Origin: UBA5177 sp002413265
Lineage (GTDB): Bacteria; Chloroflexota; UBA5177
Assembly (NCBI GenBank): GCA_036752825.1
Contig: DAIORV010000031.1
Location: 1 to 19,843 of the forward strand
DNA length: 19,843 bases
Direction of reading: 5' to 3'
Part shown: positions 5,445 through 13,197 of the stretch, piece by piece
Position numbering within the stretch: position 1 is the stretch's first letter
Layout: each line of letters starts with the position of its first letter
Notes under the pieces: generated by a model
What the model saw: only the letters and a program-made list of their open reading frames with translations
Database searches by the model: none
What the model was told of the DNA's origin: nothing
Made by a program: the position numbers and the translations under genes

Positions 5445-6797
5445 CTAGCTGGCGCGTCCCCCGCTGGCCCGTCCACCGGCGATTAGGTGGAGCTCGCCGG
5501 GAACAGCTTCGGAGGGAGCGTAGATGCCCTCTTCCATGAGTATTTGTATGAAGATGGCGCAGAGCTTGGGATCGTATTGGGTACCCATGCCTGCTTTGAG
5601 TCGTTCGACAGCGTCGTCCACGGACAACCCCTTTCGGTAGGGTCTATCCGCGGTCATGGCATCAAAGGAGTCGGCAACCGCAATTATTCGCGCGCCGAGC
5701 GGTATGTGGTCGCCAGAGAGGCCTTCGGGATACCCCTTCCCATCCCAGCGTTCGTGGTGATGACGGACAATCGAAACACTACTCTTGAACATTGAATAGC
5801 TGTCTAGAATCTCGGCACCAATCACCGGATGCTTCCTCATGATGTCGCCTTCTTCCTCGCTGAGGGGCCCCTGCTTGAGAAGGATCTCGTTACTGATGCC
5901 GATCTTGCCGAGGTCATGGACCCGGGACGCGAGCACTATCTCCTCGACGTGCTCGGGCGTGAGCTCGAGCGCGCTTGCCAGGCGACGGGTGAGATCGGCG
6001 AGCCGCTGCGAGTGCTCATAGGTGCTGGTATCACGAAAGTCGAGATGCTCGGCCATGCGCAGCACCGCCTCGACGGTCTCTCGCCGCAGCGTCGCGACGG
6101 ACTCGAAGGCGCGGAGGCTGAACATGACCGGAACCACGATAAAGGCGGCCATGATCGGGCTGGAGTGATAGAGCACGGCGAAGACAATGCCGACCAAGGC
6201 GAGAGAGATTTCCGGAATGAGAGCGGCGCGAGACAGCCGCCAGAACACGGACCATGGATTCTCCTGGCTGGTCAGAGTAATGGCGCCAACTACCACCAGC
6301 TCATTCGTCACGTTGTACAGGAGAATCATCACGAGCAAAAGCGGCAGGGCGAACACTGAGTCAAGCTGGTGGCTCCAGAGGTAGCTCACGCCGTTCAGGC
6401 TGGCGAAGACGCCTCCACCAACCGCAACCCCGAGAATCGTGCCTCCGGCATTGACGGTTACGCCCTTCCAGGAGTGACGCTGCTTTTTCGCGAGGAGCGT
6501 GGCTTCCGCCAGGCCCTTGGAAGCGGCGACCGCGAGAACGGCCAGCGGGAACGGCAGCAGCACCAGTGTGGCGATGTAGCCCACTGTGCCCATGAGCCAT
6601 ATGTCGGACTCGCTGACGAGAACGCGGCGCTGACTCCCGTACCAACTGACGGCGATCAGTAGTGCCGCCGGGAAAAGGTTCCGAATCAAGGTCTGTGAGC
6701 TCAGGTAGGTCACGCCGACCACGCCCACACCAAGAACTCCAAGAGTGAGTGCCGCGATAAGGGCTACGTAAAACCTAAGGACGTGCTGTCGAGTCAA
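5445..6797 (-). CDS. Membrane-bound HD-GYP domain phosphohydrolase (putative c-di-GMP phosphodiesterase)
   Basis: The 450-residue protein has an N-terminal half (about residues 8-230) of several membrane helices. The C-terminal HD-GYP domain starts with an ATLRRETVEAVLRMAEHLD helix, which carries HEHS-like metal ligands further on. The catalytic HD is at 294-295 within RVHDLGKIGI, and HHHERWDGKGYPEGL at 346-360 contains the HHE and GYP signatures; RPYR is at 385-388. HD-GYP domains hydrolyse cyclic di-GMP or related dinucleotides. No GGDEF or EAL domain is present. The membrane half presumably senses something, but I cannot name its family. The start is TTG with GGAG 7 bases upstream. The C-terminus ends with the short tandem repeat GGRAS GGRAS, which looks like a recent 15-base duplication next to the stop. 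Confidence 0.9.
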   Translation of the reverse strand: MTRQHVLRFYVALIAALTLGVLGVGVVGVTYLSSQTLIRNLFPAALLIAVSWYGSQRRVLVSESDIWLMGTVGYIATLVLLPFPLAVLAVAASKGLAEATLLAKKQRHSWKGVTVNAGGTILGVAVGGGVFASLNGVSYLWSHQLDSVFALPLLLVMILLYNVTNELVVVGAITLTSQENPWSVFWRLSRAALIPEISLALVGIVFAVLYHSSPIMAAFIVVPVMFSLRAFESVATLRRETVEAVLRMAEHLDFRDTSTYEHSQRLADLTRRLASALELTPEHVEEIVLASRVHDLGKIGISNEILLKQGPLSEEEGDIMRKHPVIGAEILDSYSMFKSSVSIVRHHHERWDGKGYPEGLSGDHIPLGARIIAVADSFDAMTADRPYRKGLSVDDAVERLKAGMGTQYDPKLCAIFIQILMEEGIYAPSEAVPGELHLIAGGRASGGRAS

Positions 6798-6818
6798 TCA
6801 CAGTCTCCGAAAAAGGTC

Positions 6819-6824
6819 CTTATA
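6819..6824 (-). promoter_or_regulatory. Possible -10 element (TATAAG) for the HD-GYP gene
   Basis: On the minus strand TATAAG lies 22 bases before the TTG start, in the short gap after the DUF402 gene. No good -35 is found at the usual distance, so this is a weak call. Confidence 0.25.
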
Positions 6825-6870
6825 CAGTAATGCAGTTTCTTTCGCTTGTCGACAGTTGTCCGCCAGCGGG

Positions 6871-7389
6871 TCACGAAGACTTCCAGTGGAGAGCCGGGAG
6901 TGGAGGAAACATGCCCGCCGCGAAGGCATTCACGATTTCGTCGGCGGAGCTCCTCGCCTGCTCGGCCTGGGCTTCGGTGATCCATCCCGAAACCAAAGCA
7001 TCCGCGAGCTCATCGGCGTCGAGCACCTCGATTTCTCCGTCCGGAGAGATCCAGACGTCGAGAAACAGATCGGTCACGGTCTCCAGAGTGCTTGCATCCG
7101 ATCCTTTCCAACACACCGGCTCCGTGATGTCCGAGTAGAAGCCCGTCCACGTGCCATCACGCAGGTAGAAGCGCCCGACATCGTATCGACGGTTCTTGAA
7201 GAGAAACCACACGATGGAAGACCCGTCTTGCAGGATCTCTACACCGCGGTGGAGAACCGGCGCCTGATGGGCGACCGTATGAGTGACGATTATGTGGTCA
7301 CTCGTTTCCTCTAGAAGCGTGGCGTGGTACACGTCGAGCCGGTCAGGTGGCCGGAGATAGTGGTAGTCAAATGGACGAGGGATCGACAC
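6871..7389 (-). CDS. DUF402 domain protein
   Basis: The 172-residue protein carries the DUF402 pattern: WFLFKNRRYD (61-70), DGTWTGFYSDITEPV (about 78-92), then DLFLDVWISPDGEIEVLDADEL (107-128). Characterised relatives include bacterial nucleoside di/triphosphatases and related phosphohydrolases that use acidic residues in these motifs to hold metal, but the substrate of this one cannot be deduced. The GTG start is 10 bases after the ftsZ stop on the same strand, with GGGA a few bases upstream, so it is probably co-transcribed with parA and ftsZ. It has no signal peptide or membrane helix. Confidence 0.82.
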   Translation of the reverse strand: MSIPRPFDYHYLRPPDRLDVYHATLLEETSDHIIVTHTVAHQAPVLHRGVEILQDGSSIVWFLFKNRRYDVGRFYLRDGTWTGFYSDITEPVCWKGSDASTLETVTDLFLDVWISPDGEIEVLDADELADALVSGWITEAQAEQARSSADEIVNAFAAGMFPPLPALHWKSS

Positions 7390-7399
7390 GTTCCCGAGC

Positions 7400-8431
7400 C
7401 TACGGTTGCTCGAAGCCAGTCGCGATTACAGTCACACGCACCTCGTCTCCCATTCGAGGATGGATCACGGCGCCGAAAATGATGTTGGCCTCTTCCGATA
7501 CCGCGTCGGCGACGATTCGAGCCGCTTCGTTCACCTCGAACAGCGTGAGGTCCGGGCCGCCGGTGATGTTGAGAAGGACGCCGCGTGCTCCATTGATTGA
7601 CCAGTCGAGAAGTGGGCTCGAGATCGCGTTTTGGGTGGCCTTGACGGCGCGGTTCTCGCCGCCTGCTCTTCCCATAGCCATGAGCGCGGGGCCCGAGCGG
7701 TGCATGATGGCATTGACGTCCGCGAAGTCCAGATTTATCAGGCCGGGGGTGAGGATGAGGTCTGCTATGCCGTGAATCCCCTGATTGAGAGTCTCGTCGG
7801 CCATTCTGAAGGACTCGGCGATCCCGCTGGATGCCGAGGCGATTTGTAAGAGCTTGTCGTTGGAGACAACGATGATGGAATCTAGGTTGGGTTCCAGCTT
7901 CGTGAGGCCCTCCATGGCCGTGGCCTTGCGGCGCTGACCCTCGAAGGCAAACGGAAGAGTCACGATGCCAACGGTCAGCGCGCCCTCCTCTTGGGCCACC
8001 TGAGCGACCACTGGTGCTGCCCCGGAGCCGGTTCCTCCACCCAAGCCGGCGGTAATGAACACCATGTCGGCTCCGTAAAGCACCTCATGCAGGGCGTCGC
8101 GAGCATTTTCCGCGGCCTTCTCGCCCAGCCGAATATCTCCGCCGGTTCCCAAGCCTCGCGTCGATCGATCGCCGATCGTCACCTGCTTTCTGGACAGCGA
8201 CTGCTCGAGCGCCTGGGCATCGGTGTTGATCGCAATGAAGTCGATGCCTCGAACATTTGCTTCAATCATGCGGTCGACGGTGTTGTTGCCCCCGCCGCCG
8301 ATGCCCACGACCTTTATCTCGGTGAACCCTTTTGCCAGATCCTGCGACTCGTCCGACAGGATTTGCGGGATTACCGGTTGATCTCTTTTCTGGTGTTCGA
8401 CCCGTTTGGGATCAAAGCCTCGCTTAGACAC
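7400..8431 (-). CDS. ftsZ: FtsZ, lacking the usual C-terminal linker and tail
   Basis: FtsZ is the tubulin-like GTPase that forms the division ring. The 343-residue product has the GTP-binding motifs: IGGGGNN (44-50), the tubulin signature GGGTGSG (131-137), and the T7-type loop in which NLDFADVNAIM supplies the catalytic acidic residues. Two features are odd. The N-terminus before the GTPase core is about 37 residues, longer than usual. The protein also stops at VTVIATGFEQP, right after the core, without the variable linker and conserved tail peptide that normally bind FtsA, SepF or ZipA. The DUF402 gene follows after 10 bases, so no tail is hidden by a frameshift. The GTG start overlaps the parA stop by 8 bases. 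It is not in a dcw cluster and may be a second, specialised FtsZ. Confidence 0.9.
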   Translation of the reverse strand: MSKRGFDPKRVEHQKRDQPVIPQILSDESQDLAKGFTEIKVVGIGGGGNNTVDRMIEANVRGIDFIAINTDAQALEQSLSRKQVTIGDRSTRGLGTGGDIRLGEKAAENARDALHEVLYGADMVFITAGLGGGTGSGAAPVVAQVAQEEGALTVGIVTLPFAFEGQRRKATAMEGLTKLEPNLDSIIVVSNDKLLQIASASSGIAESFRMADETLNQGIHGIADLILTPGLINLDFADVNAIMHRSGPALMAMGRAGGENRAVKATQNAISSPLLDWSINGARGVLLNITGGPDLTLFEVNEAARIVADAVSEEANIIFGAVIHPRMGDEVRVTVIATGFEQP

Positions 8432-9188
8432 GTGTCAATACCTCCCGCGCCAGCGAGCGGTACGTTTCCACGGCTCGTTGCGCTCCACTGAGCTCTACCA
8501 ACGGAACACCGGCAGAGGCGGCTTCGAGGATCTTGGAGTTCGTTCCGACGCTCGTTTCGAATACCAGATCTCCCCAGTTCTCGCGAAGATATGCGGCCAC
8601 AGTCTGCTCCTCTCGCAGCCGGCGGTCGAACTTGCTCAGAACGATGCCGAGAATGCGCAAATTCGGGTTGATGTAGAGAATTTCGTCGATGCTCTCCTGG
8701 AGCATCTGGAGACCTTGCAAAGAGAAGTAGCGAGCCTCAGTGGGGATCAGCACCAGCTGCGCCGCGACCAGCGAATTGATGGTCAGGAGACCCAGCGACG
8801 GCGGAGTGTCTATAAGAATGAACTCGTAGCGATCCGCCACCGTGTTCAGCTGGTCGCGCAAGCGGAACTCTCGTCCCAGCTTGTTCGCGAGAGCCGCCTC
8901 GGCGCTCGCCAACGCGACCGACGTGGGAACCAGATCGAAGCCGGAATTGTCCCGCTCATAAACCGGAACGATTGGCAAGGGGAGCTTGCGGTCGAGCAGC
9001 GCATCGGCGACTGTGGACCGCGTTCCGTTTGACGAGTGGAGGCTGGACGACAGGTTGCCCTGTGGATCCATGTCGACGACCAGCACTCGATGGCCCATCT
9101 CGGAGAGAGAGGCACCGAGATTCGTGGTCGTGGCAGTTTTGCCTACCCCGCCCTTCTGGTTAGCTATCGATATGATTCGTGCGGACAT
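8424..9188 (-). CDS. ParA/Soj-family ATPase
   Basis: The 254-residue cytoplasmic protein has a deviant Walker A, KGGVGKT (12-18), then LVVDMDPQGN and the Walker B-like ILIDTPPSLGLL, as in ParA/Soj partition ATPases. These bind DNA or surfaces as ATP-dependent dimers to position chromosomes, plasmids or protein machines. No parB is adjacent. The stop overlaps ftsZ by 8 bases, so ParA and FtsZ are translationally coupled, and a role in placing this FtsZ is a reasonable guess. ATG 9188 fits the family start and lies about 45 bases after a good promoter. An upstream in-frame ATG at 9263 lies within that promoter and would add 25 residues of Ser/Pro-rich sequence, so it was rejected. No clear Shine-Dalgarno sequence is visible. 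Confidence 0.9.
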   Translation of the reverse strand: MSARIISIANQKGGVGKTATTTNLGASLSEMGHRVLVVDMDPQGNLSSSLHSSNGTRSTVADALLDRKLPLPIVPVYERDNSGFDLVPTSVALASAEAALANKLGREFRLRDQLNTVADRYEFILIDTPPSLGLLTINSLVAAQLVLIPTEARYFSLQGLQMLQESIDEILYINPNLRILGIVLSKFDRRLREEQTVAAYLRENWGDLVFETSVGTNSKILEAASAGVPLVELSGAQRAVETYRSLAREVLTRV

Positions 9189-9239
9189 ATGAAGGAACGA
9201 ACGGGGAGGCAGCACTCGCGGTGGGGCCGGTGCCTGCGT

Positions 9240-9268
9240 ATTGTACGTGCTGGTGCTCGTCATAACAA
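9240..9268 (-). promoter_or_regulatory. Promoter of the parA-ftsZ-DUF402 genes
   Basis: On the minus strand the -35 TTGTTA (9263-9268), a 17-base spacer and the -10 TACAAT (9240-9245) make a good housekeeping-type promoter. The -10 lies within CGTACAATAC, which occurs again in the opposite orientation in front of pspA. Confidence 0.6.
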
Positions 9269-9294
9269 CACAAAGTCTGGACAGTACCGCGCTG

Positions 9295-9313
9295 CGTACA
9301 ATACCGTGTACGC
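9295..9313 (+). promoter_or_regulatory. Candidate pspA -10 region inside an inverted repeat
   Basis: CGTACAATAC (9295-9304) contains TACAAT as a possible -10 for pspA and is the exact reverse complement of the parA promoter segment at 9238-9247. It also overlaps a second inverted repeat, GCGTAC (9294-9299) with GTACGC (9308-9313). No good -35 is seen, which suggests an activator or an alternative sigma factor, or that the palindrome is an operator. Confidence 0.4.
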
Positions 9314-9327
9314 AAAGGAGCCAATCA

Positions 9328-10062
9328 GTGGGATTGTGGGCCCGGCTTAAATCAGTCTTCGGCGCCAAAATGAGCAGTGCGCTCGACCGCATGGAAAATC
9401 CGGGCGAGACGCTCGATTACTCGTATGAGAAGCAGCTCGGCTTGCTTACCGACGTTCGCAGGGGCCTTGCAGAGGTCGCTACCTCGAAGCAGCGGCTGAA
9501 GATGCAAGCTGAGAAGCTGCGACAGCAGGACACCAAATTAGGGCAGCAGGCTGAGCAGGCGGTGCTGGCGGGCCGCGACGATCTGGCTCGCGTCGCGCTC
9601 GAACGCAAATCGGTGCTCCAGCCGCAAATCCAAAGCCTCGGACAGCAGGTGGTTCAGCTCGACGAGCAGCAGGTCAAGCTTCAGGACGCGTCTCAAAAGC
9701 TGCAGACGCGCATCGAGATGTTCCGGACTCAGAAGGAGTCGATCAAAGCGCAGTACGAAGCCTCCAGCGCGCAGGTCAAGATCAACGAGTCCTTCACCGG
9801 GATCTCAAAAGAGATGAACGATCTCGGCACGTCATTGCAGCGTGCGCAGGATCGCATCGAACAGATGCAAGCACGCAGCAGCGCGCTCGACGAGCTCATC
9901 GATTCCGGGGCTTTGACCGACTACACAGCTCAGCTTGGCGGGGGCGATGACATCGATCGCCAGCTTTCCCTCTCGGCTGGAAACGACGTTGACCGGCAGC
10001 TGGCGGCGATGAAGTTACAGCTCTCGGATAACGGCCAGTCCCAGCTCGAGTCGAAAGAATAG
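9328..10062 (+). CDS. pspA: PspA/Vipp1 (IM30) family protein
   Basis: The 244-residue protein is nearly all charged and Gln-rich coiled coil. It opens with GLWARLKSVFGAKMSSALDR followed by MENPGETLDYSYEKQL, the amphipathic membrane-binding helix and first helix of PspA proteins (the 35-kDa protein in actinobacteria). Members form ESCRT-III-like polymers that protect or repair the cytoplasmic membrane under envelope stress. The C-terminal 40 residues, with two D-x-DRQL repeats (DDIDRQLS and NDVDRQLA), appear less conserved. GTG 9328 was chosen because AAGGAG lies 7 bases upstream. It is divergent from parA with facing promoters, and its stop is 3 bases from the convergent LspA-like gene. Confidence 0.88.
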   Translation: MGLWARLKSVFGAKMSSALDRMENPGETLDYSYEKQLGLLTDVRRGLAEVATSKQRLKMQAEKLRQQDTKLGQQAEQAVLAGRDDLARVALERKSVLQPQIQSLGQQVVQLDEQQVKLQDASQKLQTRIEMFRTQKESIKAQYEASSAQVKINESFTGISKEMNDLGTSLQRAQDRIEQMQARSSALDELIDSGALTDYTAQLGGGDDIDRQLSLSAGNDVDRQLAAMKLQLSDNGQSQLESKE

Positions 10063-10065
10063 CGC

Positions 10066-10458
10066 TTAGTGCTCCGGCGCGTCGCGCGCCTGCGGAACGT
10101 TTGCTCCTCGCAAATAGCCGGCCAGGCACACCAGTAGGCCCACGGCGCCTGCGATGTCCGCAACGTTGGTCAGCCAACCCGCGACCGGTATCCAGTCCGT
10201 TGCGTAGCCCTGCAGCAGGAGCTGCCCCGCGTTGGACACGAGTGCGCCAAACATGAGACCGCCTCCCACGGCCAGGAGCGGCGACCTCCACGCGACCAAC
10301 GAGACCAGGAAGCAGCCGACGACGACATAGACACCGGTCGCGGTGTGAGCATGGTTGGCTGCCATCACATCGTGAGGGGACGCTTTTGTGATGACGTCCA
10401 GAGCGACAACCAGCACCGCGCATGATGTCCAGATACCAAGTCGGCGGACTAATCCCAT
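10066..10458 (-). CDS. Small membrane protein resembling signal peptidase II (LspA), probably catalytically altered
   Basis: The roughly 130-residue product has four hydrophobic helices. The order and wording recall LspA: an N-terminal helix ending ALDVITKA, corresponding to the usual LD-x-x-TK, then GGGLMFGALVSNAGQL where LspA has GGA-x-GN-x-x-DR, then WLTNVADIAGAVGLL matching FN-x-AD. The second catalytic Asp (in NVAD) is kept, but the first, normally in GN-x-x-DR, is replaced in SNAGQL. That makes normal lipoprotein peptidase activity doubtful. It could be a pseudoenzyme or a distant homologue. Start choice is uncertain: ATG 10458 precedes the first helix directly; GTG 10521 would add 21 residues. 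Neither has a clear Shine-Dalgarno sequence. Confidence 0.5.
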   Translation of the reverse strand: MGLVRRLGIWTSCAVLVVALDVITKASPHDVMAANHAHTATGVYVVVGCFLVSLVAWRSPLLAVGGGLMFGALVSNAGQLLLQGYATDWIPVAGWLTNVADIAGAVGLLVCLAGYLRGANVPQARDAPEH

Positions 10459-10614
10459 GGATTTATTGTCGTCGTTTGGCGCGTAGAGATACAGGGTCGT
10501 GAAGCAGGGTGGCTTGTTCACCTGGTTGCGTAACTACACGGCTGCCTCGAGAGTTTCTATAGTGGTTGCACGAACTTCGCGGCAGACTTTGGCGCGCTAG
10601 AGCGTGGAGAATTC

Positions 10615-11775
10615 ATGGGAACGAGAGATCGCGCGAGCTTGATAGGCTTCGCACTCTTCTGGGTGGTTCTCGGCGCAGGCTGCTGGATTGGCATCATGGT
10701 CGCTCGCTCCGCCGGTTTGGGGAACGGTCCGGCAACCGGCGTGCACGCGTCGTCGACGCGCTCGCGCACACACCACCACGCGGCCGTCCCATCGTCAGGC
10801 GCGCTCAGCATTTCGTCGATCTTCGCGAGCTCGGCCCGGTCACTACGCGGATATGACCCTCACAAGCTACGCACGCTGATCGCCACCGGCGATGTCATCC
10901 CAGCGCGGACTGTGAATTACATGATGGTCACGCGTAACGACTTTCTCTATCCCTTCAGACCGACCGCTGCGTACTTAAGAACCAGTGACATCACTCTGGT
11001 CAACCTCGAATCTCCGCTGATTGCGGGCTGCGCCGTGACCGTGGAAGGAATGAGCTTCTGCGGGGATCCGAGAGCCACCCAAGGTCTGAAATTTGCCGGA
11101 GTGGATGTCGCCTGCACGGCCAACAATCACATTGGTAACTACGGCTGGCCCGCGATACGTGAGACCTGGCAACATCTGGCGGAGGCCGGAATTCAACACT
11201 GCGGGCTCGGCGACGTGGCGTACCGAACCGTTCGAGGTCTGCGGTTCGCATTCCTCGCGTTTAACGCCGTCGGCGAGCGTTTCGACTACCCGACCTCGCG
11301 GGCCGAGATACGCGAGGCACGGAAGCACGCCGATGTTGTCGTGGTCTCGGTCCACTGGGGCAAAGAATACGTGGCGATGCCTCAGATTGCACCTGGAATC
11401 GCGGATGACAACCCACGCAAAATCGCTCATTGGATCGTGGACAGCGGGGCTGATCTGGTGATCGGAAACCACCCACATCACGTGCAAGGCGTAGAGCTTT
11501 ACCGTGGCCGTCTCATCGCTTACGCGCACGGAAATTTCGCGTTCGATCAAATGTTCACGGTCTCGGGTTGTCCCGGAGACGCGAACTATTTCTGCACGAC
11601 GCGTGAGGGGGTTGTCGGCACTTACACCTTCTACGGCAAGAAGCTGATTGCGGTACGGTACCGGTCCGTGGTCATCTACAACTACGCGCAGCCGCGCTGG
11701 GCGGGGCCGAAAATATCCGCCGCCATCATGTCGGGGATGAAGGCGGCCAGCATCTCTCTGTCGAAGCTGGGCTGA
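10615..11775 (+). CDS. CapA/PgsA-family protein (poly-gamma-glutamate synthesis-type metallophosphatase fold)
   Basis: The 386-residue protein has a single N-terminal membrane helix (about residues 9-30) and a Ser/His-rich linker (44-75). It then has a metallophosphatase-like domain with TGDVIPAR (91-98), NLESPL (130-135), ANNHIGNYG (169-177), SVHWGKEY (245-252), GNHPHHVQG (284-292) and AHGNFAFDQ (304-312). These Asp, Asn and His residues match the metal-binding set of CapA proteins, which in Bacillus contribute to poly-gamma-glutamate polymer export or assembly. No capB or capC is nearby, so the polymer link is not supported here. The ATG is preceded by GGAG at a spacing of 6. It probably faces outwards, anchored by its N-terminal helix. 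Confidence 0.87.
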   Translation: MGTRDRASLIGFALFWVVLGAGCWIGIMVARSAGLGNGPATGVHASSTRSRTHHHAAVPSSGALSISSIFASSARSLRGYDPHKLRTLIATGDVIPARTVNYMMVTRNDFLYPFRPTAAYLRTSDITLVNLESPLIAGCAVTVEGMSFCGDPRATQGLKFAGVDVACTANNHIGNYGWPAIRETWQHLAEAGIQHCGLGDVAYRTVRGLRFAFLAFNAVGERFDYPTSRAEIREARKHADVVVVSVHWGKEYVAMPQIAPGIADDNPRKIAHWIVDSGADLVIGNHPHHVQGVELYRGRLIAYAHGNFAFDQMFTVSGCPGDANYFCTTREGVVGTYTFYGKKLIAVRYRSVVIYNYAQPRWAGPKISAAIMSGMKAASISLSKLG

Positions 11776-11804
11776 GAAGGCGACACGAGCCGAGGAAAGA
11801 CCGG

Positions 11805-12488
11805 CTACCCGGGAACGGTCTGCGATCGCAGCCTGTCGCGAAACGTTGCAACGTCCCCGGTCACGACGAATGCCACTCGCTCGGCGATGTTCGTGACTCG
11901 ATCCGCCATGCGCTCTATGTTGTGTGCCACCCATAAGAGATAGGTTCGGCTGCGGATCGTAGAACGGTCGGCAATCATGCCGGCGATCATCGAGCGGAAA
12001 ACCTGTTCGTACAGGTCATCGACGTTGTCGTCCTCCGTCCAGACCTCGCCGGCCATCTCGACGTTGCGATCGCGATACGCCTCCAGCGACTGTCGCAAAA
12101 GGGTCTGAGTGATAAGAGCCATCGATCGGACGTCGGTTCCTGTAATCGCGACGGGTTCGGCAGCCATGCGAAGGGTGAGCTCGGCGATACCCTCGCAGTA
12201 GTCGCCAATGCGCTCCAACTCCGTCGCGATAGTAAGGATGGCAGCGACCACGCGCAGATCCCCGGCCAGAGGCTGCTGAGTGGCAATGAGCACCAGGGCT
12301 TGGTTCTCGATGTCGTAGCGCTTCTGATCGATCTGGTTGTCGGCCTCGATCAGCTGCTGCGCCGAGTCGACGTCGAGCGACTCCAGCGTGTCGACGCATT
12401 GTGCAATGGTCTGGGCAACGCTCTCGCCCATCTCGAGCAGCTGCCCGTCCAGTTCCTTTAACAGAGCGTCATAGTGCTCGCGTGTCAT
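11805..12488 (-). CDS. phoU: PhoU, phosphate transport regulator
   Basis: The 227-residue all-helical protein has the two repeated PhoU bundles with their metal-binding patterns: ELERIGDYCEGIAEL in the first and HNIERMADRVTNIAERV in the second. PhoU links the Pst transporter to PhoR-type signalling and restrains phosphate uptake. Its length is typical. The start overlaps the end of the preceding response-regulator gene by 20 bases, with GGAGG 5 bases before the ATG, so it is the last gene of a pstC-pstA-pstB-regulator-phoU operon. It is convergent with capA, 29 bases away, and no terminator hairpin is evident between them. Confidence 0.95.
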   Translation of the reverse strand: MTREHYDALLKELDGQLLEMGESVAQTIAQCVDTLESLDVDSAQQLIEADNQIDQKRYDIENQALVLIATQQPLAGDLRVVAAILTIATELERIGDYCEGIAELTLRMAAEPVAITGTDVRSMALITQTLLRQSLEAYRDRNVEMAGEVWTEDDNVDDLYEQVFRSMIAGMIADRSTIRSRTYLLWVAHNIERMADRVTNIAERVAFVVTGDVATFRDRLRSQTVPG

Positions 12489-13194
12489 GATCCCTCCGGC
12501 CGCTGTCTTCAAAGGTATAGCCGACTCCGTACACCGTACGAATGAGCCGGGGGTCTGATGGGTCTTGTTCGATCTTGACCCGTAGTCGCCTGACGTGAAC
12601 GTCGACGGTCCGCGCCTCACCGAGATAGTCATGGCCCCAAATCGTCTCCAGGAGCTGCTCGCGAGTCAGAACCAGGCCGCGGTTTCGCATCAGGTGAAGC
12701 AAAAGGTCGAATTCACGAGGCAGCAGGTGCACCGAGACCCCTTCGCGATATACGCTGCGCGAGCCCGGCCGGATCTCAATCGAGTCGGCCTCGATCGGCT
12801 CGATCGACGCACCTGCGTTGTTGTTGAGCTCGACACGCCGCAGCGCCGCGCGAATGCGCGCCAGGAGCTCCCGAAGGCTGAATGGCTTTACCACGTAGTC
12901 ATCGGCGCCCAGCTCGAGGCCGAGGACCCGATCGACCTCATCATCCCGCGCAGTCAGCATGATGATCGGCACGGAGGATGAGGAACGCACGGTCCGGCAG
13001 ACCTCGAAGCCGTCCATCTCGGGGAGCATGATGTCCAACAGGAGGAGATCCGGTTCCTGCGATCTCGCGAGTGTGATGGCATCGAGCCCCGTGCGCGCAA
13101 TGCTGGCCTCGTAGCCTTCAGACTTCAGGTTGTAGGCGAGCGTTTCGGCCAGCGTTCGGTCGTCTTCCGCCACCAGGATTCGTCGCGTCTCCAT
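12469..13194 (-). CDS. OmpR/PhoB-family response regulator in the pst operon
   Basis: The 241-residue protein has a receiver domain with acidic pocket EDD (10-12), phospho-acceptor Asp54 in LLLDIMLPEMDG, Thr81 and Lys103 (VVKPFSLREL). It also has a winged-helix DNA-binding domain ending with TVDVHVRRLRVKIE and IRTVYGVGYTF. Both are complete. It sits between pstB (3-base gap) and phoU (20-base overlap) and has no kinase of its own, whereas a second, closely similar regulator with a kinase lies on the other side of pstS. It is a good candidate for binding the Pho boxes at 16035-16161. The two regulators may have split roles or may compete for the same sites; the sequence cannot decide. Confidence 0.93.
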   Translation of the reverse strand: METRRILVAEDDRTLAETLAYNLKSEGYEASIARTGLDAITLARSQEPDLLLLDIMLPEMDGFEVCRTVRSSSSVPIIMLTARDDEVDRVLGLELGADDYVVKPFSLRELLARIRAALRRVELNNNAGASIEPIEADSIEIRPGSRSVYREGVSVHLLPREFDLLLHLMRNRGLVLTREQLLETIWGHDYLGEARTVDVHVRRLRVKIEQDPSDPRLIRTVYGVGYTFEDSGRRDHDTRAL

Positions 13195-13197
13195 GAG

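Noticed and set aside
5487..6662. Long plus-strand open frames opposite the HD-GYP gene
   Set aside because: The minus-strand protein carries intact family motifs throughout; the plus frames show no recognisable motif.
9189..9263. N-terminal extension of ParA from ATG 9263
   Set aside because: The ATG falls within the promoter region, and the extra residues are low-complexity and precede the conserved ParA start.
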